DNA of 64,000 nt from NCBI GenBank assembly GCA_942159475.1, contig OW804102.1:20092684-20156683 (forward strand). Reading direction: 5' to 3'. Each line of letters starts with the position of its first letter. Position 1 is the stretch's first letter. Under the pieces are notes generated by a model. The model did not search any database, was not told the origin of the DNA, and saw only the letters and a list, made by a program, of their open reading frames with translations. Of the stretch, positions 11,715-21,522 are shown piece after piece. The stretch comes from Sthenelais limicola (taxonomy: Eukaryota > Annelida > Polychaeta > Phyllodocida > Sigalionidae). The translations under genes and the position numbers were made by a program.

Positions 11715-14624
11715 TCATTCTCGCTCATCTGCTAGAAAAATATCAAAATCATCCAGATATGTCGACCGAAGATAATGTCTAAATTGCATTCTTGTCTTTG
11801 TCATTTGGACATCATTGGATAAGTTATTCCATAATTCTGTCATTCTATAGACATATGATTTCTTAAAAATTTCGTTCTTTGGTCGCGGCACAACCAATTT
11901 CTTTCCCTTTGCCAATCCTCTCAAATTTATTTTCCTGTTATCTACATTTAATTCATCTCTCGTACGCAAGAATGCGATATCTAGGAGATGGCTATTTCTT
12001 CTAGTTTCCAAAGTCGGAATATTCAATTCTTGGTGTACTTCCTTTGTACTTGTCAATTTTGGTAATTTTAATATTATTTTAAGGGCTGAATTTTGAGTTG
12101 TTTGTATCTTTTTTAAAGTGGTCTGAGCCGCTGACCCATAGAACAAATCCCCGTAATCAATCACTGGGAGTATCATTGTTTTAAACAACAATAAAAGTGT
12201 GCTTCTGTCAAATATATTATAAAGCTTGGACATAGAATAAATCTTTGCCCTAACACTAAACAATTTCTTTCTAAGGAAAACATTATAATTCAGCCGATTA
12301 TCCAGCTCTATTCCCAAATATTTATATTCCGGAACATTTTCCAGCGTCTGCTCCGAAATTCTGTAATTCACAACATTGTTTGGGTCATTTTTTGATCGAA
12401 TGGTTAACGTTTTGCACTTATTAATATTTAGCGAGATTTTATTTACCGAACACCACCGAACAATTTTGTCTAGATCATCTTGCAGTTTCAAATTTACCGG
12501 TTCTCCTAATTCTCTCTCCATGAACAAAACAGTATCGTCAGCAAAAAGCTGCACGTTACATTGCTTCACAACCTCTTGTAAATCGTTTATATACACTATG
12601 AACATAAGCGGCCCTAAACTTGTTCCTTGCGGAACCCCGCATGTCACTGGCTTCAGGGAGGAGAGTTCTCCATTTAAAACTACCCTTTGCGTCCTCCCGC
12701 TTAAATAATCTCTAAACCATAATAATTCCTTATCTCTTACTCCAAAGCTCCTCAATTTTGATAATAAAATTTCGTGATCCACCGTGTCGAAAGCTTTTTT
12801 AAAGTCTAAAAATATTAAATCCATTGCTCTCTTTTCATTTAAATTTTCATATACTTTTCTTAGCAGTCTATCTAAAGCGTTATTAATCGATCTACCCCCC
12901 CTGAAGCCGTATTGCTGATCACAAAGAAGTTCATGCCCCTCTAAATATTGGGCCAGTTGTTTTTGTATACATATTTCAAGTAATTTAGCCGGTAATTTGA
13001 TGCACGAAATAGGCCTGTAGTTGCCAGGCATACATTTTTCCCCATCTTTGTACAAAGGCGTTACATTTGCCTGCTTAAAATCTAAAGGTATCTCGGCATA
13101 ATCTACTGTCATATTAAATAAATAAGCAAGTTGCTTCTTAAGTGCTAATAAACATTGTTTAAGGATCTTTGTGGGCATTAGTTTGATCCCCGAGGCCTTG
13201 TAATTACCAATTTTATTTAAAGCCAGTTCTACATCAAGTTCGCTAATCCTTTTAAATTGAAACTGTATACCTGGTTCAGTTCCACGATGAATTCTTTCCC
13301 TTTCTAATTCAATGCTATGGTTGCTCTTAATCTTTTGAGCAAGCTCCGGCCCTATTTCCACAAAAAATTCATTTAATACCCCTGCTGCCTCTTTACCCTT
13401 GGCGCTCTCTCCATTTTTTGAGGTTATAGTAACTTCATCTGCACTATTACTCTTTGTTTTATCTGTAATTAAAGGTTTCAACAGGTTCCAGAACTTATGC
13501 GGTTCTCCTTTCTTTTCTCTTATCTGATCGCGAAGATATATATCCTTAGCCTTCCTTATACTCGTAGTTACCTTGCCTCTCAGTGATCGCGCCTTTGCCC
13601 AATCCTCTTTTGTGTTTGTTAATTTTGCAATCTTAAATGCCTTGTCTCTAGCTTTGGTTGCCTCAATGATATTTACATCATACCACTCAGGGGTGACTCT
13701 AACTCTATTAAACTTTTTTACGGGGCACATCCTATCGACATATTTTTCTATCCTTGAAATGATCATATCCCATGCTGTATTTACGTTTGTGGTCTCATAA
13801 AGCCCACTCCAATCTAAATCAGTCAAAATATCTTTTAATATTCTAATATCTAAATTTTTAGTATTTCTAGCTTCAAAAGATTCAACTTTATAATTTGTTC
13901 TCTCTTTCTTAATTTGTACAAATATTGGCAGATGGTCACTCAAGTTAATTTCTATCGTGCCATTTACACTGACCCACTTCCCATTTGTGTAGATATGATC
14001 AATTGTAGAGATTGACGTCTGACTGACCCGGGTGTGGGTCTTGATTAATTGCTGAAGATTATGTTTACCTAATAAGGCTCTAAATCTATCTGCATTTGCT
14101 GTCGTGCCTTCTTCTATAATTTTATCATCATAATTTATGTCCCCCATTATGAATATTTCCTTTGTGGTATCAAGTTTACATAGAGTCTCATCAATGTGCT
14201 CAATAGCCTGAGCCAACCCCCCCTGAGGTGGCCTATAAACATTTAAGCATACCTTATCCCTAACACACTTTTTCGACAGACCAAAAATCTGTATTTCGAT
14301 GTGTTCATTCGACACCTCGTATTCTTTGAACGATTCATCTATGTCCAAAGATTTGTGTACATATGAAATGAGTCCTCCTCCTCTTCTTTTACTTTTCCTG
14401 TCTTTCCTAATAATATTGTAATCTTGAATGGATAATTTATCATTCCTAACATTTTTTGATAACCAAGATTCCTGAAACGCTAGAACATGAGGCGCAGCCT
14501 CTAGAATAAATTGGCTGACTTGCTCAAACTTCGGTAAGATGCTCCGAATATTCCAGGACGCTAATTTAAGGCCCTTCAATTTTTTGAAAGCCTCCGTATT
14601 TATGCTTACACTTTTCTTATCCAT
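11715..14624 (-). CDS. LINE ORF3: AP endonuclease-reverse transcriptase
   Basis: An intact 969-residue protein. Residues about 19-240 are an exonuclease III/AP-type endonuclease with SWNIRS (N25), QESW (E52), MGDINYD (D162), TIDH (D209, H210) and SDH (229-231), so the catalytic set is complete. Residues about 480-780 are the reverse transcriptase: TPLYKDG, NYRPIS, FLDFKKAFDTVDH (605-617), GVPQGTSLGPL and FADD (694-697). The C-terminal 180 residues match the thumb/tail of CR1-like proteins and end in the WNNL block. The endonuclease nicks the target and the RT primes on it. The start at 14624 is the first ATG of the open frame and leaves a complete endonuclease domain. There is no RNase H. Confidence 0.95.
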   Translation of the reverse strand: MDKKSVSINTEAFKKLKGLKLASWNIRSILPKFEQVSQFILEAAPHVLAFQESWLSKNVRNDKLSIQDYNIIRKDRKSKRRGGGLISYVHKSLDIDESFKEYEVSNEHIEIQIFGLSKKCVRDKVCLNVYRPPQGGLAQAIEHIDETLCKLDTTKEIFIMGDINYDDKIIEEGTTANADRFRALLGKHNLQQLIKTHTRVSQTSISTIDHIYTNGKWVSVNGTIEINLSDHLPIFVQIKKERTNYKVESFEARNTKNLDIRILKDILTDLDWSGLYETTNVNTAWDMIISRIEKYVDRMCPVKKFNRVRVTPEWYDVNIIEATKARDKAFKIAKLTNTKEDWAKARSLRGKVTTSIRKAKDIYLRDQIREKKGEPHKFWNLLKPLITDKTKSNSADEVTITSKNGESAKGKEAAGVLNEFFVEIGPELAQKIKSNHSIELERERIHRGTEPGIQFQFKRISELDVELALNKIGNYKASGIKLMPTKILKQCLLALKKQLAYLFNMTVDYAEIPLDFKQANVTPLYKDGEKCMPGNYRPISCIKLPAKLLEICIQKQLAQYLEGHELLCDQQYGFRGGRSINNALDRLLRKVYENLNEKRAMDLIFLDFKKAFDTVDHEILLSKLRSFGVRDKELLWFRDYLSGRTQRVVLNGELSSLKPVTCGVPQGTSLGPLMFIVYINDLQEVVKQCNVQLFADDTVLFMERELGEPVNLKLQDDLDKIVRWCSVNKISLNINKCKTLTIRSKNDPNNVVNYRISEQTLENVPEYKYLGIELDNRLNYNVFLRKKLFSVRAKIYSMSKLYNIFDRSTLLLLFKTMILPVIDYGDLFYGSAAQTTLKKIQTTQNSALKIILKLPKLTSTKEVHQELNIPTLETRRNSHLLDIAFLRTRDELNVDNRKINLRGLAKGKKLVVPRPKNEIFKKSYVYRMTELWNNLSNDVQMTKTRMQFRHYLRSTYLDDFDIFLADERE

Positions 14625-15565
14625 TGTCCTTAAAGGTCACATATTCTTCATTCAAAGAGGAGGATCCCTCACACATATGAAACATTACACAATAACAGTA
14701 CATGGGTTTCGTCCCTAAACAACTTGGGATCACCCTGCTCACAAACAGTTTCAAACAATTAATTCCTAACACGAACATTTCCAGTATTATCACTACTGGG
14801 CTACCACTTTTGGGGTAGATCCTTGAAGGGAACTTCTATTTTACATTCTCTTTTGAGAGATATACATTCAAATTATTCACTAAACATTTGTTCGTACGTA
14901 CTAGAGTCATACATATTCTCTTTAACTTGATATTTCATAATCTGATAATTATGCAAGAGGGGGAAGTTGGTCCATGTGAGACCATCAATCGATTTTAGGT
15001 TCGAGCGAGCACTAATATCGACCATGATCACATAGGGATATTTCCTCTGTCCACATATCAATATAAATACCAATATCAACCATGATCTCTTACATTAAGT
15101 CTAAACGACCTCAAAATAGTCAATTCTGTATGCCTCAACAATTTTCTTACTTTTAGCTCTGAATGTTTAGCTTTCCATATCGTCATTATTTACTATTCTC
15201 TATTTCAGTGTGGGGTAATAGCCGTATTGTCCGATTCAACTCATATTTTTCTTATTTTCTTTAAAGTCAAGTATATATTGTAACACTACCTCAAGTATTT
15301 AGTGTCCCTTCATCATTTCATGGAACCTCTGGAAGACTTGTGATGCACCGGATTTAGTCTGTGTGGCCCTCAGGCTTTTTCCCTTTTCAGTCTATATTTT
15401 GTAGACTCTCAACTCTATTTTGCCTTGATTTCTTGGACATCATCGTGGAAGGGGGGTGCCAAGAAGTCTGTCTTATACCTGGTGAGACCATTTCGAGTTC
15501 GGGTTCGAGCGAGCACCTGTTACTACTCTGACCCCACCAGTATATACAGGACCTTCACAGCACCA
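14625..15565 (-). other. Long inter-ORF region of the LINE
   Basis: 941 non-coding bases separate the SGNH ORF from the endonuclease-RT ORF. Two diverged copies of a motif of about 35 bases occur at about 14978-15012 and 15482-15518, both containing GAGACCAT and GGTTCGAGCGAGCAC. Two related copies of ATATCRACCATGATC occur near 15016 and 15073. The gap is too long for simple termination-reinitiation, so ORF3 may use an internal entry signal or a separate transcript. Confidence 0.6.
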
Positions 15566-16291
15566 CTAAATCTTTCCATACGCTGCCACTAACCTCTCAG
15601 CTACTTTTATTTTCAACTCCTGGGTGAGGTGACATCCGTCATCAGCCAAGAGGCCGTAGTGATTCTGGAATTTCATTCTTTTGGTAGTTTTGTGTTTTCT
15701 TGAGGCCCGGTGAGGATGAATAAGCGAGCACAAGTATGGTGTCGGTAAATGGTGACTCAGATTAAATCGTTTAACACTATTATTATATGCAAGTATTTGT
15801 CGATTAAGAAGTTCTTGATCTTCTTCTATTGCCATTATCTTATGCGGTGTTAGGATCTTCTTTAACCTCCAGTTGTGTACTGCCGAATGATTATTGTATT
15901 TGACTAGGTCTATGCCAAACGTTGTGGCAAATATTATCTTCGGCTGTGGAGAAAGGGACGAAGGTAGTGTCTGCGTGATAATATTTATCGCTGAAATCAT
16001 ATCATCGGTTGCAGCCGTGTCGACCTCAGTCTCACTTCTGACTCTAAGCCGTACCTCCTTGGATTCACGATCTTTTTCTGTAATGTTACAAATTCCGGCC
16101 ATTACCATAATACATTTTGGTCTACACAACATCAAACAGTTCTTAGCTCCTCTTACCATTGCTGTGGTGCCTGCGCCAGGCTGGAAATATACCTCCGTGT
16201 CTATTCCTGGTGCGATGTTACGCAGAATAGGCTTGAGGCCCGCTCCCCTCGAGTCACAAATTATGAGTAGTTCTTTCCTGTTTAAGTCCAT
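15566..16291 (-). CDS. LINE ORF2: SGNH hydrolase/esterase-like protein
   Basis: 241 residues starting 54 bases after the ORF1 stop. It shows the SGNH blocks: IICDSRG (block I, Ser14 nucleophile), QPGAG (block II, Gly39/41), MAGICNIT (block III, Asn69) and ADDGCHLT (block V, Asp218 and His221). The catalytic Ser-Gly-Asn-His set is therefore present, although block I reads CDSR rather than GDSL. Esterase domains of this fold are known in ORF1 proteins of CR1-like elements, where they are thought to act on lipid or other esters during retrotransposition; the substrate is unknown. Here the domain is a separate ORF between ORF1 and the RT ORF. Confidence 0.8.
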   Translation of the reverse strand: MDLNRKELLIICDSRGAGLKPILRNIAPGIDTEVYFQPGAGTTAMVRGAKNCLMLCRPKCIMVMAGICNITEKDRESKEVRLRVRSETEVDTAATDDMISAINIITQTLPSSLSPQPKIIFATTFGIDLVKYNNHSAVHNWRLKKILTPHKIMAIEEDQELLNRQILAYNNSVKRFNLSHHLPTPYLCSLIHPHRASRKHKTTKRMKFQNHYGLLADDGCHLTQELKIKVAERLVAAYGKI

Positions 16292-16344
16292 TTTGTCCGA
16301 CTACCAGTACTCGCTTCGCTCGTCGGGTATAATTCTACTCTGTC

Positions 16345-18807
16345 TTAGTTATCTCCTTGCAATTCGGCTCTTATTTCATTCAAGATAGTTCCAAATCTGT
16401 TTTCTCCCACGAATGATCGGAGCTTCAACGGAACCCGGCCGCCATTGGCTATTTGGACGCCCCGCACCCAACGGCCCACTCCCCACTTTTTGGAGTTGGT
16501 GATTTCATAGAATTTGACATTTTCAGGTGCCAGCAACAATTCCTTCATTTCTTTATTTTTAGAGAATTTTAGAGTGGCGATTTCTTTCAGTATGTTTTCC
16601 TCTACTCGGCCCCATTCCTCCATTTGCTGCGGAGACATTGCCGCGTCCATCTTAGTGCCTAGCGATTTGGCGTGCGCGGGACTACGCGTGCTGCGTATCC
16701 TACGCGCCATGTCAGGGTTTTCAATGAAGCGCGCTTTCCGCCATTGGTATGCATGTTCGGCCGAGTGAAACAACTTTGATTCATAATCGATGTCAATTCT
16801 GTAAAAATTAGAAAATGGACTGTGGGTTCCATGAAATCCCACCCCTCCACCCTCTATCGGGAAGGTAACAACGTCTACTGGCCTACATCCCTTAGGTAAA
16901 AGATGCATGTCGTCCTGCGAATATACCTTGTCACCTATCTTTACATGACCCAAGATAAGATCAGCTGGGACCTTTTTTAGACGTAAGAGCTTGTGGCAAT
17001 CAACCAGCATTTTGTAGTCTTTCTCGTGTTGGTCAATCGTGATTTTATTAAACCATAACCCAATCCTTGTCCTTCTTCTAAACTCTTTTGCATTGTTTAG
17101 TACAGTTCTTTTCGCCTTGGGGCTTGCCATTTCAATGTAGATCGATCTAGTTTTCCCCTCCTTAGGGATTCCTACTCTGTAAGCATCTACTATCTCATCT
17201 AACTTGATGTCCAGTATGGACGTGAATAGGTCGCCTATGAAATATTTAGTCTTTTCCTTCTTCTGGTCAGTTAAGATATTGGTACGGATTGGATATTTAT
17301 CCCATCCCTCTGGAACTTCTTCAAGAATTAAATGGGTGGACCCGTCTACGCTAGTCTCCTTTTGCAGAGTTGGGAGGCCTAGACTTCGAACGTCCCCTAA
17401 TTCCCCATTAATTTTGTTCAATTTTCCATCCATGTCTTTTAGACCTTTCTGGAGCGACTTCAATTCTTCCTGCCCTTCTTTCAAGGTTTGATTAATTTCG
17501 CAGATCGACTCATTTATGTCATCCTCAAGAGTTTTTAAATCTTGTGTGTTTTGCTTTCTATTTATGCTCTTTTTTGCTTCCTTCTTTTTAAGAGTTTTGG
17601 ATTTGGACTTAGATTTGGATTTACTCTGTTTAATCAGATGTCCCACCTTAATCATTCGTTCTTGTGATTCAGAGATTTTCTCGTTTTTGCCATTTCTAAT
17701 TTGTTCGAGCTCAAGGTGAAGAACCTCGATTTGTTCACTTATCTGTTCTGATTCTTTTCTACATTTTTCTGAGGATTCCTCAACTGTTTTCATTCTGCCT
17801 TCGAGGCCTACTGCTGTTTTTACCTCTTCCACACTCGTTCCTACCTTTGACATAAACATGAGCCTCTCTAAACCAATCGATTTAGAGCTCTCAGCTATTT
17901 TTGGAAAAGTTTCTTCTACATTCTTTATCCTGTCTGCTAATTTTCTATATCGAAGTTCTGCCCAGGCACTCGTGTTATTTACTTTCCTATTCAAGTGTGT
18001 TACTTTCCTGTTCATGGATGAGTTTTCATATTTCAACTCCTTTTGTAATCTGAGCTCCTGACCTATTTTCATTTGTTCGAGAACTTTCCCAACTATCATG
18101 TCTACAAAATCATTCTCTTTGTCCAAACATTTTTCATCGATTTTAGTGCTACTTTCTGTTGTTGGACCCCGGGTGTTAGTAACATTTGTTTGCGGTAATG
18201 GTAATTGATCAGATGTTAGAACAACACTAGCCGCGATATCATTTCGCACTGGCTTTGACGGAGAATCAGAGTGTTCCGTGGTCAACCCTTCGTCGGCAGA
18301 ATGCATCGACATGTCATCATCACTGTCACTGTCACTACAAATGAAAATGCTATTTCCCTCTGTTACAACTTCAGAATTCACTGCATCGGTACACGAAATT
18401 TGTTTGGGGGGTGAGGAGGTATGATCTTGTAAGTTGTTATCACTAGTTTCACCATTTACCGAGTTATGTCCATTGACCTTGGTTGTGACAGCAGATAATT
18501 CATTTGACGACGTAGAAGACGTCATGTCACTATCAATGTTTTGGTCGCTGTCACCTCCACCTTCAGAATCCTCCTTACTTGATTTATCTCCATCACATAC
18601 CTCTTTTTTGAATGTAACCACAATGTCTGATTCATCAAGATCATTTTCCTTCATTTCTCCATCAATTTCTTCAACTATCCCTACCTTAACGGGGGTCTGT
18701 GTCAATCGTTGGCTTACACATTCCATAGTCATGTCGATCAACGACTCAACGACGTGGGACACGACGTCAGCCATAGCTATGGGTTCGCTGTATGTTGTTC
18801 TTCTCAA
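16345..18807 (-). CDS. LINE ORF1: coiled-coil, RRM-like and C-terminal NADAR domain protein
   Basis: An intact 820-residue protein. Residues 1-220 are acidic and Ser-rich (likely disordered). Residues about 230-480 are heptad-rich coiled coil, broken by a basic KSKSKSK tract (395-405). Residues about 490-600 resemble the RNA-binding (RRM-like) part of L1 ORF1 proteins (LILEEVPEG, then DAYRVG, then RSIYIEMASPKAK). Residues about 656-816 are a NADAR (YbiA-type) domain: HSPFSNFY, HSAEHAYQWRKARF (Glu684), an alpha-helical region with EEW, KELLLAPE, KKWGVGRW (Trp775), GENRFGTILNEIR. NADAR enzymes are known to act on NAD-derived ADP-ribose or on ADP-ribosylated substrates. The first two parts suggest an RNA-packaging protein. 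A NADAR domain here may remove ADP-ribose marks placed by host defences; that is inference. Confidence 0.85.
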   Translation of the reverse strand: MRRTTYSEPIAMADVVSHVVESLIDMTMECVSQRLTQTPVKVGIVEEIDGEMKENDLDESDIVVTFKKEVCDGDKSSKEDSEGGGDSDQNIDSDMTSSTSSNELSAVTTKVNGHNSVNGETSDNNLQDHTSSPPKQISCTDAVNSEVVTEGNSIFICSDSDSDDDMSMHSADEGLTTEHSDSPSKPVRNDIAASVVLTSDQLPLPQTNVTNTRGPTTESSTKIDEKCLDKENDFVDMIVGKVLEQMKIGQELRLQKELKYENSSMNRKVTHLNRKVNNTSAWAELRYRKLADRIKNVEETFPKIAESSKSIGLERLMFMSKVGTSVEEVKTAVGLEGRMKTVEESSEKCRKESEQISEQIEVLHLELEQIRNGKNEKISESQERMIKVGHLIKQSKSKSKSKSKTLKKKEAKKSINRKQNTQDLKTLEDDINESICEINQTLKEGQEELKSLQKGLKDMDGKLNKINGELGDVRSLGLPTLQKETSVDGSTHLILEEVPEGWDKYPIRTNILTDQKKEKTKYFIGDLFTSILDIKLDEIVDAYRVGIPKEGKTRSIYIEMASPKAKRTVLNNAKEFRRRTRIGLWFNKITIDQHEKDYKMLVDCHKLLRLKKVPADLILGHVKIGDKVYSQDDMHLLPKGCRPVDVVTFPIEGGGVGFHGTHSPFSNFYRIDIDYESKLFHSAEHAYQWRKARFIENPDMARRIRSTRSPAHAKSLGTKMDAAMSPQQMEEWGRVEENILKEIATLKFSKNKEMKELLLAPENVKFYEITNSKKWGVGRWVRGVQIANGGRVPLKLRSFVGENRFGTILNEIRAELQGDN

Positions 18808-19005
18808 AATTAAACACCCTTGTACGAATGGATTTCCACAAAGTCCACCGATGTTATCTTGGACCGTTTACGAAGCCTCTTGTTGTTTTTCGCTTCAGTA
18901 TATTGGTTCCTTCCAAGGAAATAACCCCATTTGACTCCCAAGATTTGGTTAGCCACTCGTGGTCATTTTCCCGCTCTCATACATGGAACCAAAGGTGTCT
19001 TAATT
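18808..19005 (-). promoter_or_regulatory. 5' UTR / presumed internal promoter region of the LINE
   Basis: About 200 bases between the ORF1 start and the resumption of hAT-like minisatellite sequence. LINEs normally carry an internal promoter here; no specific box was recognised. Confidence 0.4.
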
Positions 19006-19009
19006 TCTT

Positions 19010-20350
19010 TTACAACCAAAAGTGCCTTGCGGTAACAGCTGTAAAAAGCTGTTAAAAGAACTTATAAAATGCTGTTTCCATAGAAACAAAATAAAATGAA
19101 CACTTTCCATGTGTGATTAAATACTGTATTTTGACATTTAGTCAGTCAGATCTTCAGAAAATGCACATTAGGCAGGTCTACAAATTTGTACAATTAGCAA
19201 TCATGCAATGTGTTGTCCTTTAACTTCTGCTAAATTAGACTGAACAGAGAATTATTAATATATCAAAGTAACATTTTCTGATGATCTCTCCCTTGTATGC
19301 CTTTGTGCCCCTCTGGCTCATTTTTGGGGGATGGACTGATGTGCCCTTTTTATTTTGACCCCCCTCATTTTAGACCCTAGATCCGCCCCTGGTGCAGGTT
19401 ACATACATTGTGTTGATCTGTAGTTGTAGCTGTCTGAAATAAATAAGTTTGTGAAACAGAGCTTGCTGTGGGTACTCTCAGTTGTACCCATTTAGTAGGC
19501 AAATCTATTGGGAAATGCTGCATATTTGGGAAAAAATAAAATTGTTTTTACAAAAATACCGAAAAAATAGTGGCATTTTTCAAGATTCTAATTAAAAATG
19601 CATCTGCTAAATATGTCTAGGACTACTTCACCTGAAAAGATAAACTTCAACTTACATGAATTTTGGAAATTCTATTGATTTCCTTATTTTCCGCATAATA
19701 AAATTTGTCATTTGTCATATCTCATTAGAATTTATCAACCCCACATTTAAAATTGGTTTGGTATTTATTCCTAAAATCTATTCAGTTCTGTCTATTGGGC
19801 CTAGATTAAGTTTGTGAACATGGTTGTCGAAATAAGTATTAGAAATATCTATGGACTCTTCACTATTTATCTGTGACTAAATACATTTTTTGTGCTCCCA
19901 AACGCACCAAATGCTCCAAAATTGCACCTTAAATTCCATTTTTTTCCAGGGGGGGCATGCCCCCTGACCCCCCTAGTGGTTTCACAGCCAGCTACACCCA
20001 GCCTGGAAATGTCCCCCCCCCCCCCAGTGACCCCTATACGGGCCTTGACACATCATTGTCAATATCTATTATAATTTCTACATCATCTGGAATGTAATAA
20101 GCAGCAATTCCTAAGCTAAAATATTGTTAACATACATAGGCCTACACTAAAAAAAATATGCTCATCCACTCAAAATGCAGCAGAATTCATCATCTAAGGT
20201 GTATGTTTTGAAAAATTCCCCAAATGAGAACCCTCCCGGACCCTCCTCTGGGGGGCTTCATGCCTTCAGCACTCAGTCCCCAACATGTGCCCTTTTCTCA
20301 GACCTGAACCCCCCCCCCCCCCTTCAGGAAATCCTGGATCCGCCCCTGAA
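19010..20350. repeat. Right part of the hAT-like element, with a nested family B element
   Basis: No coding capacity. An inverted pair (CAGTCAGATCTTCAGAAAAT near 19144 and CATTTTCTGATGATCT near 19272) marks a short copy of the element seen at 2090. A hAT right end finishes at 19391 and the outer right end at 20348. C-runs lie near 20014 and 20308. Confidence 0.6.
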
Positions 20351-21240
20351 TGCGGCCATCCATTTGTTCTGCTGTTATGAGAGATGCAGTCGATTACCAT
20401 TATTGGTCCTTTCTAGAGAACTGTTTATTACTCTAGCCTTAATTCAGCAGTGCAAAGACAGACAGATGTTCTAAATCTATTAAAATAATAAACTATCAAT
20501 CAAATCGAGATGGGTGGTGCTCTATCTATGAAAAGCTGTATTAAGCCATATTTAGGATCCAATTAATGTTTTAAAGGGGAAGTGGTGATGAGGGAAATGA
20601 AATAATAAGGATTTTAAAATTTTAAAAGTTATTCTAGGAAGATAACTATTTTACAGCTTTTTATAAACAAATCATCTGCACCTTTGTGTAAACATAACGC
20701 ACATCAAATCAAACATGCCTACATGTACAAACAACATCTTATTTAATAACATATAAATATATTGTAGTTTTAATTTCCATTATTAACAATCATAATTACA
20801 TGGAAATAGGGCTTACATCGTCTGTATGAATAGGTACAGGTACAAACAATTACAGATAAAGATACAATGGTATTGTTATTTCCACAGATGCTAGATCAGT
20901 TTTGCATAGTTTGTAGCATGGGCAGCGCCATGGCATCGGGTATGTATGTGCCATATGACGTAATACAATGTCCTAACAATATTTATGAATAAGATAAAGA
21001 GAGATCCTGACTTCCCACATTCTATATAACAAACCGTTCCGTTCTTGTAGGAACACCACCCTCAAAAAAGTGCAGAAATCCTTACTGGTTTATATGTGGT
21101 GGTGAAACCCCTAACATCCATATTATTCCACACCTACTCTATACAGTAAAGATCTTTTTATTTTTTTCGGTTCTTGCAGTAACGAGCTGGAGTATTTTCC
21201 TGCCCTCATAACCTCTCAAACTTTTTTACAGATCTATGTT
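20350..21240. other. AT-rich stretch without recognisable genes
   Basis: Nothing coding recognised. On the minus strand it lies downstream of the possible polyadenylation signal of the LDLa gene. Confidence 0.4.
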
Positions 21241-21522
21241 CTCTTTATTGAGACTACAAAGGTAGGCAAGAGGTGCGAATTACGTCTAATATATGAATGG
21301 AAAATGAATCCATCAGTTTACAATGAAGTACATTATTGGATAATGAAGCACATATCAAAACACATTTCATTAACAGTATTTGATTTAATAAGATTCTATT
21401 GTGAAATTGTAATTTGATTTTGTCTCCGTTGTCCCACATGGTCAGTGGTACGTGGTAGGGCCTATCGCCGATTTTTCTCATGTCTTATCATAATTGTTGT
21501 CTTCTACAGCGATCATTTCAAT
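21225..21522 (-). CDS. Possible last exon and 3' UTR of the LDLa-domain gene
   Basis: On the minus strand a pyrimidine-rich acceptor (CCAATTCTTTTTCAG) ends just before 21522. Joined in phase to the LDLa exon, which leaves two bases (AA), the reading continues K-L-K and stops at 21515-21513. An AATAAA signal lies at 21249-21244, about 265 bases later. The same exon has a second open frame that encodes 14 residues before a stop, so the phase is not certain. This join would make a secreted protein of 74 residues. A different downstream exon remains possible. Confidence 0.3.

Larger units (their letters stand above)
10960..19005 (-). mobile_element. Three-ORF non-LTR retrotransposon (LINE) carrying NADAR and SGNH domains
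   Basis: Three minus-strand ORFs run in order ORF1 (18807-16345), ORF2 (16291-15566) and ORF3 (14624-11715), with about 200 bases of 5' UTR, a 941-base gap before ORF3 and about 750 bases of 3' UTR. The 3' tail appears as an AT-dinucleotide run plus A-run (plus-strand T-run and TATATA at about 10956-10977). All three ORFs are uninterrupted, which suggests recent insertion. It sits inside the hAT-like minisatellite; a target duplication is not clear (TCTTTT-like sequence at both junctions). The endonuclease and RT organisation fits the CR1/L2/Jockey group broadly; I cannot place the clade. Confidence 0.85.
10354..20348. mobile_element. hAT-like DNA element interrupted by a LINE
   Basis: The left end begins CAGGGGCGGATCC at 10354 and the right end is the exact inverse, GGATCCGCCCCTG, ending at 20348. 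Directly outside are AATGCCGC (10347-10354, sharing one base with the end) and AATGCGGC (20349-20356), eight bases with one mismatch, which fits a hAT-type 8-bp target duplication. Poly-G/poly-C tracts lie just inside both ends. No transposase was seen, so the element is probably non-autonomous. Another copy of the right end (GATCCGCCCCTG) finishes at 19391 and implies a second, nested element. The non-LTR retrotransposon at about 10960-19005 accounts for most of the length. Confidence 0.7.
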
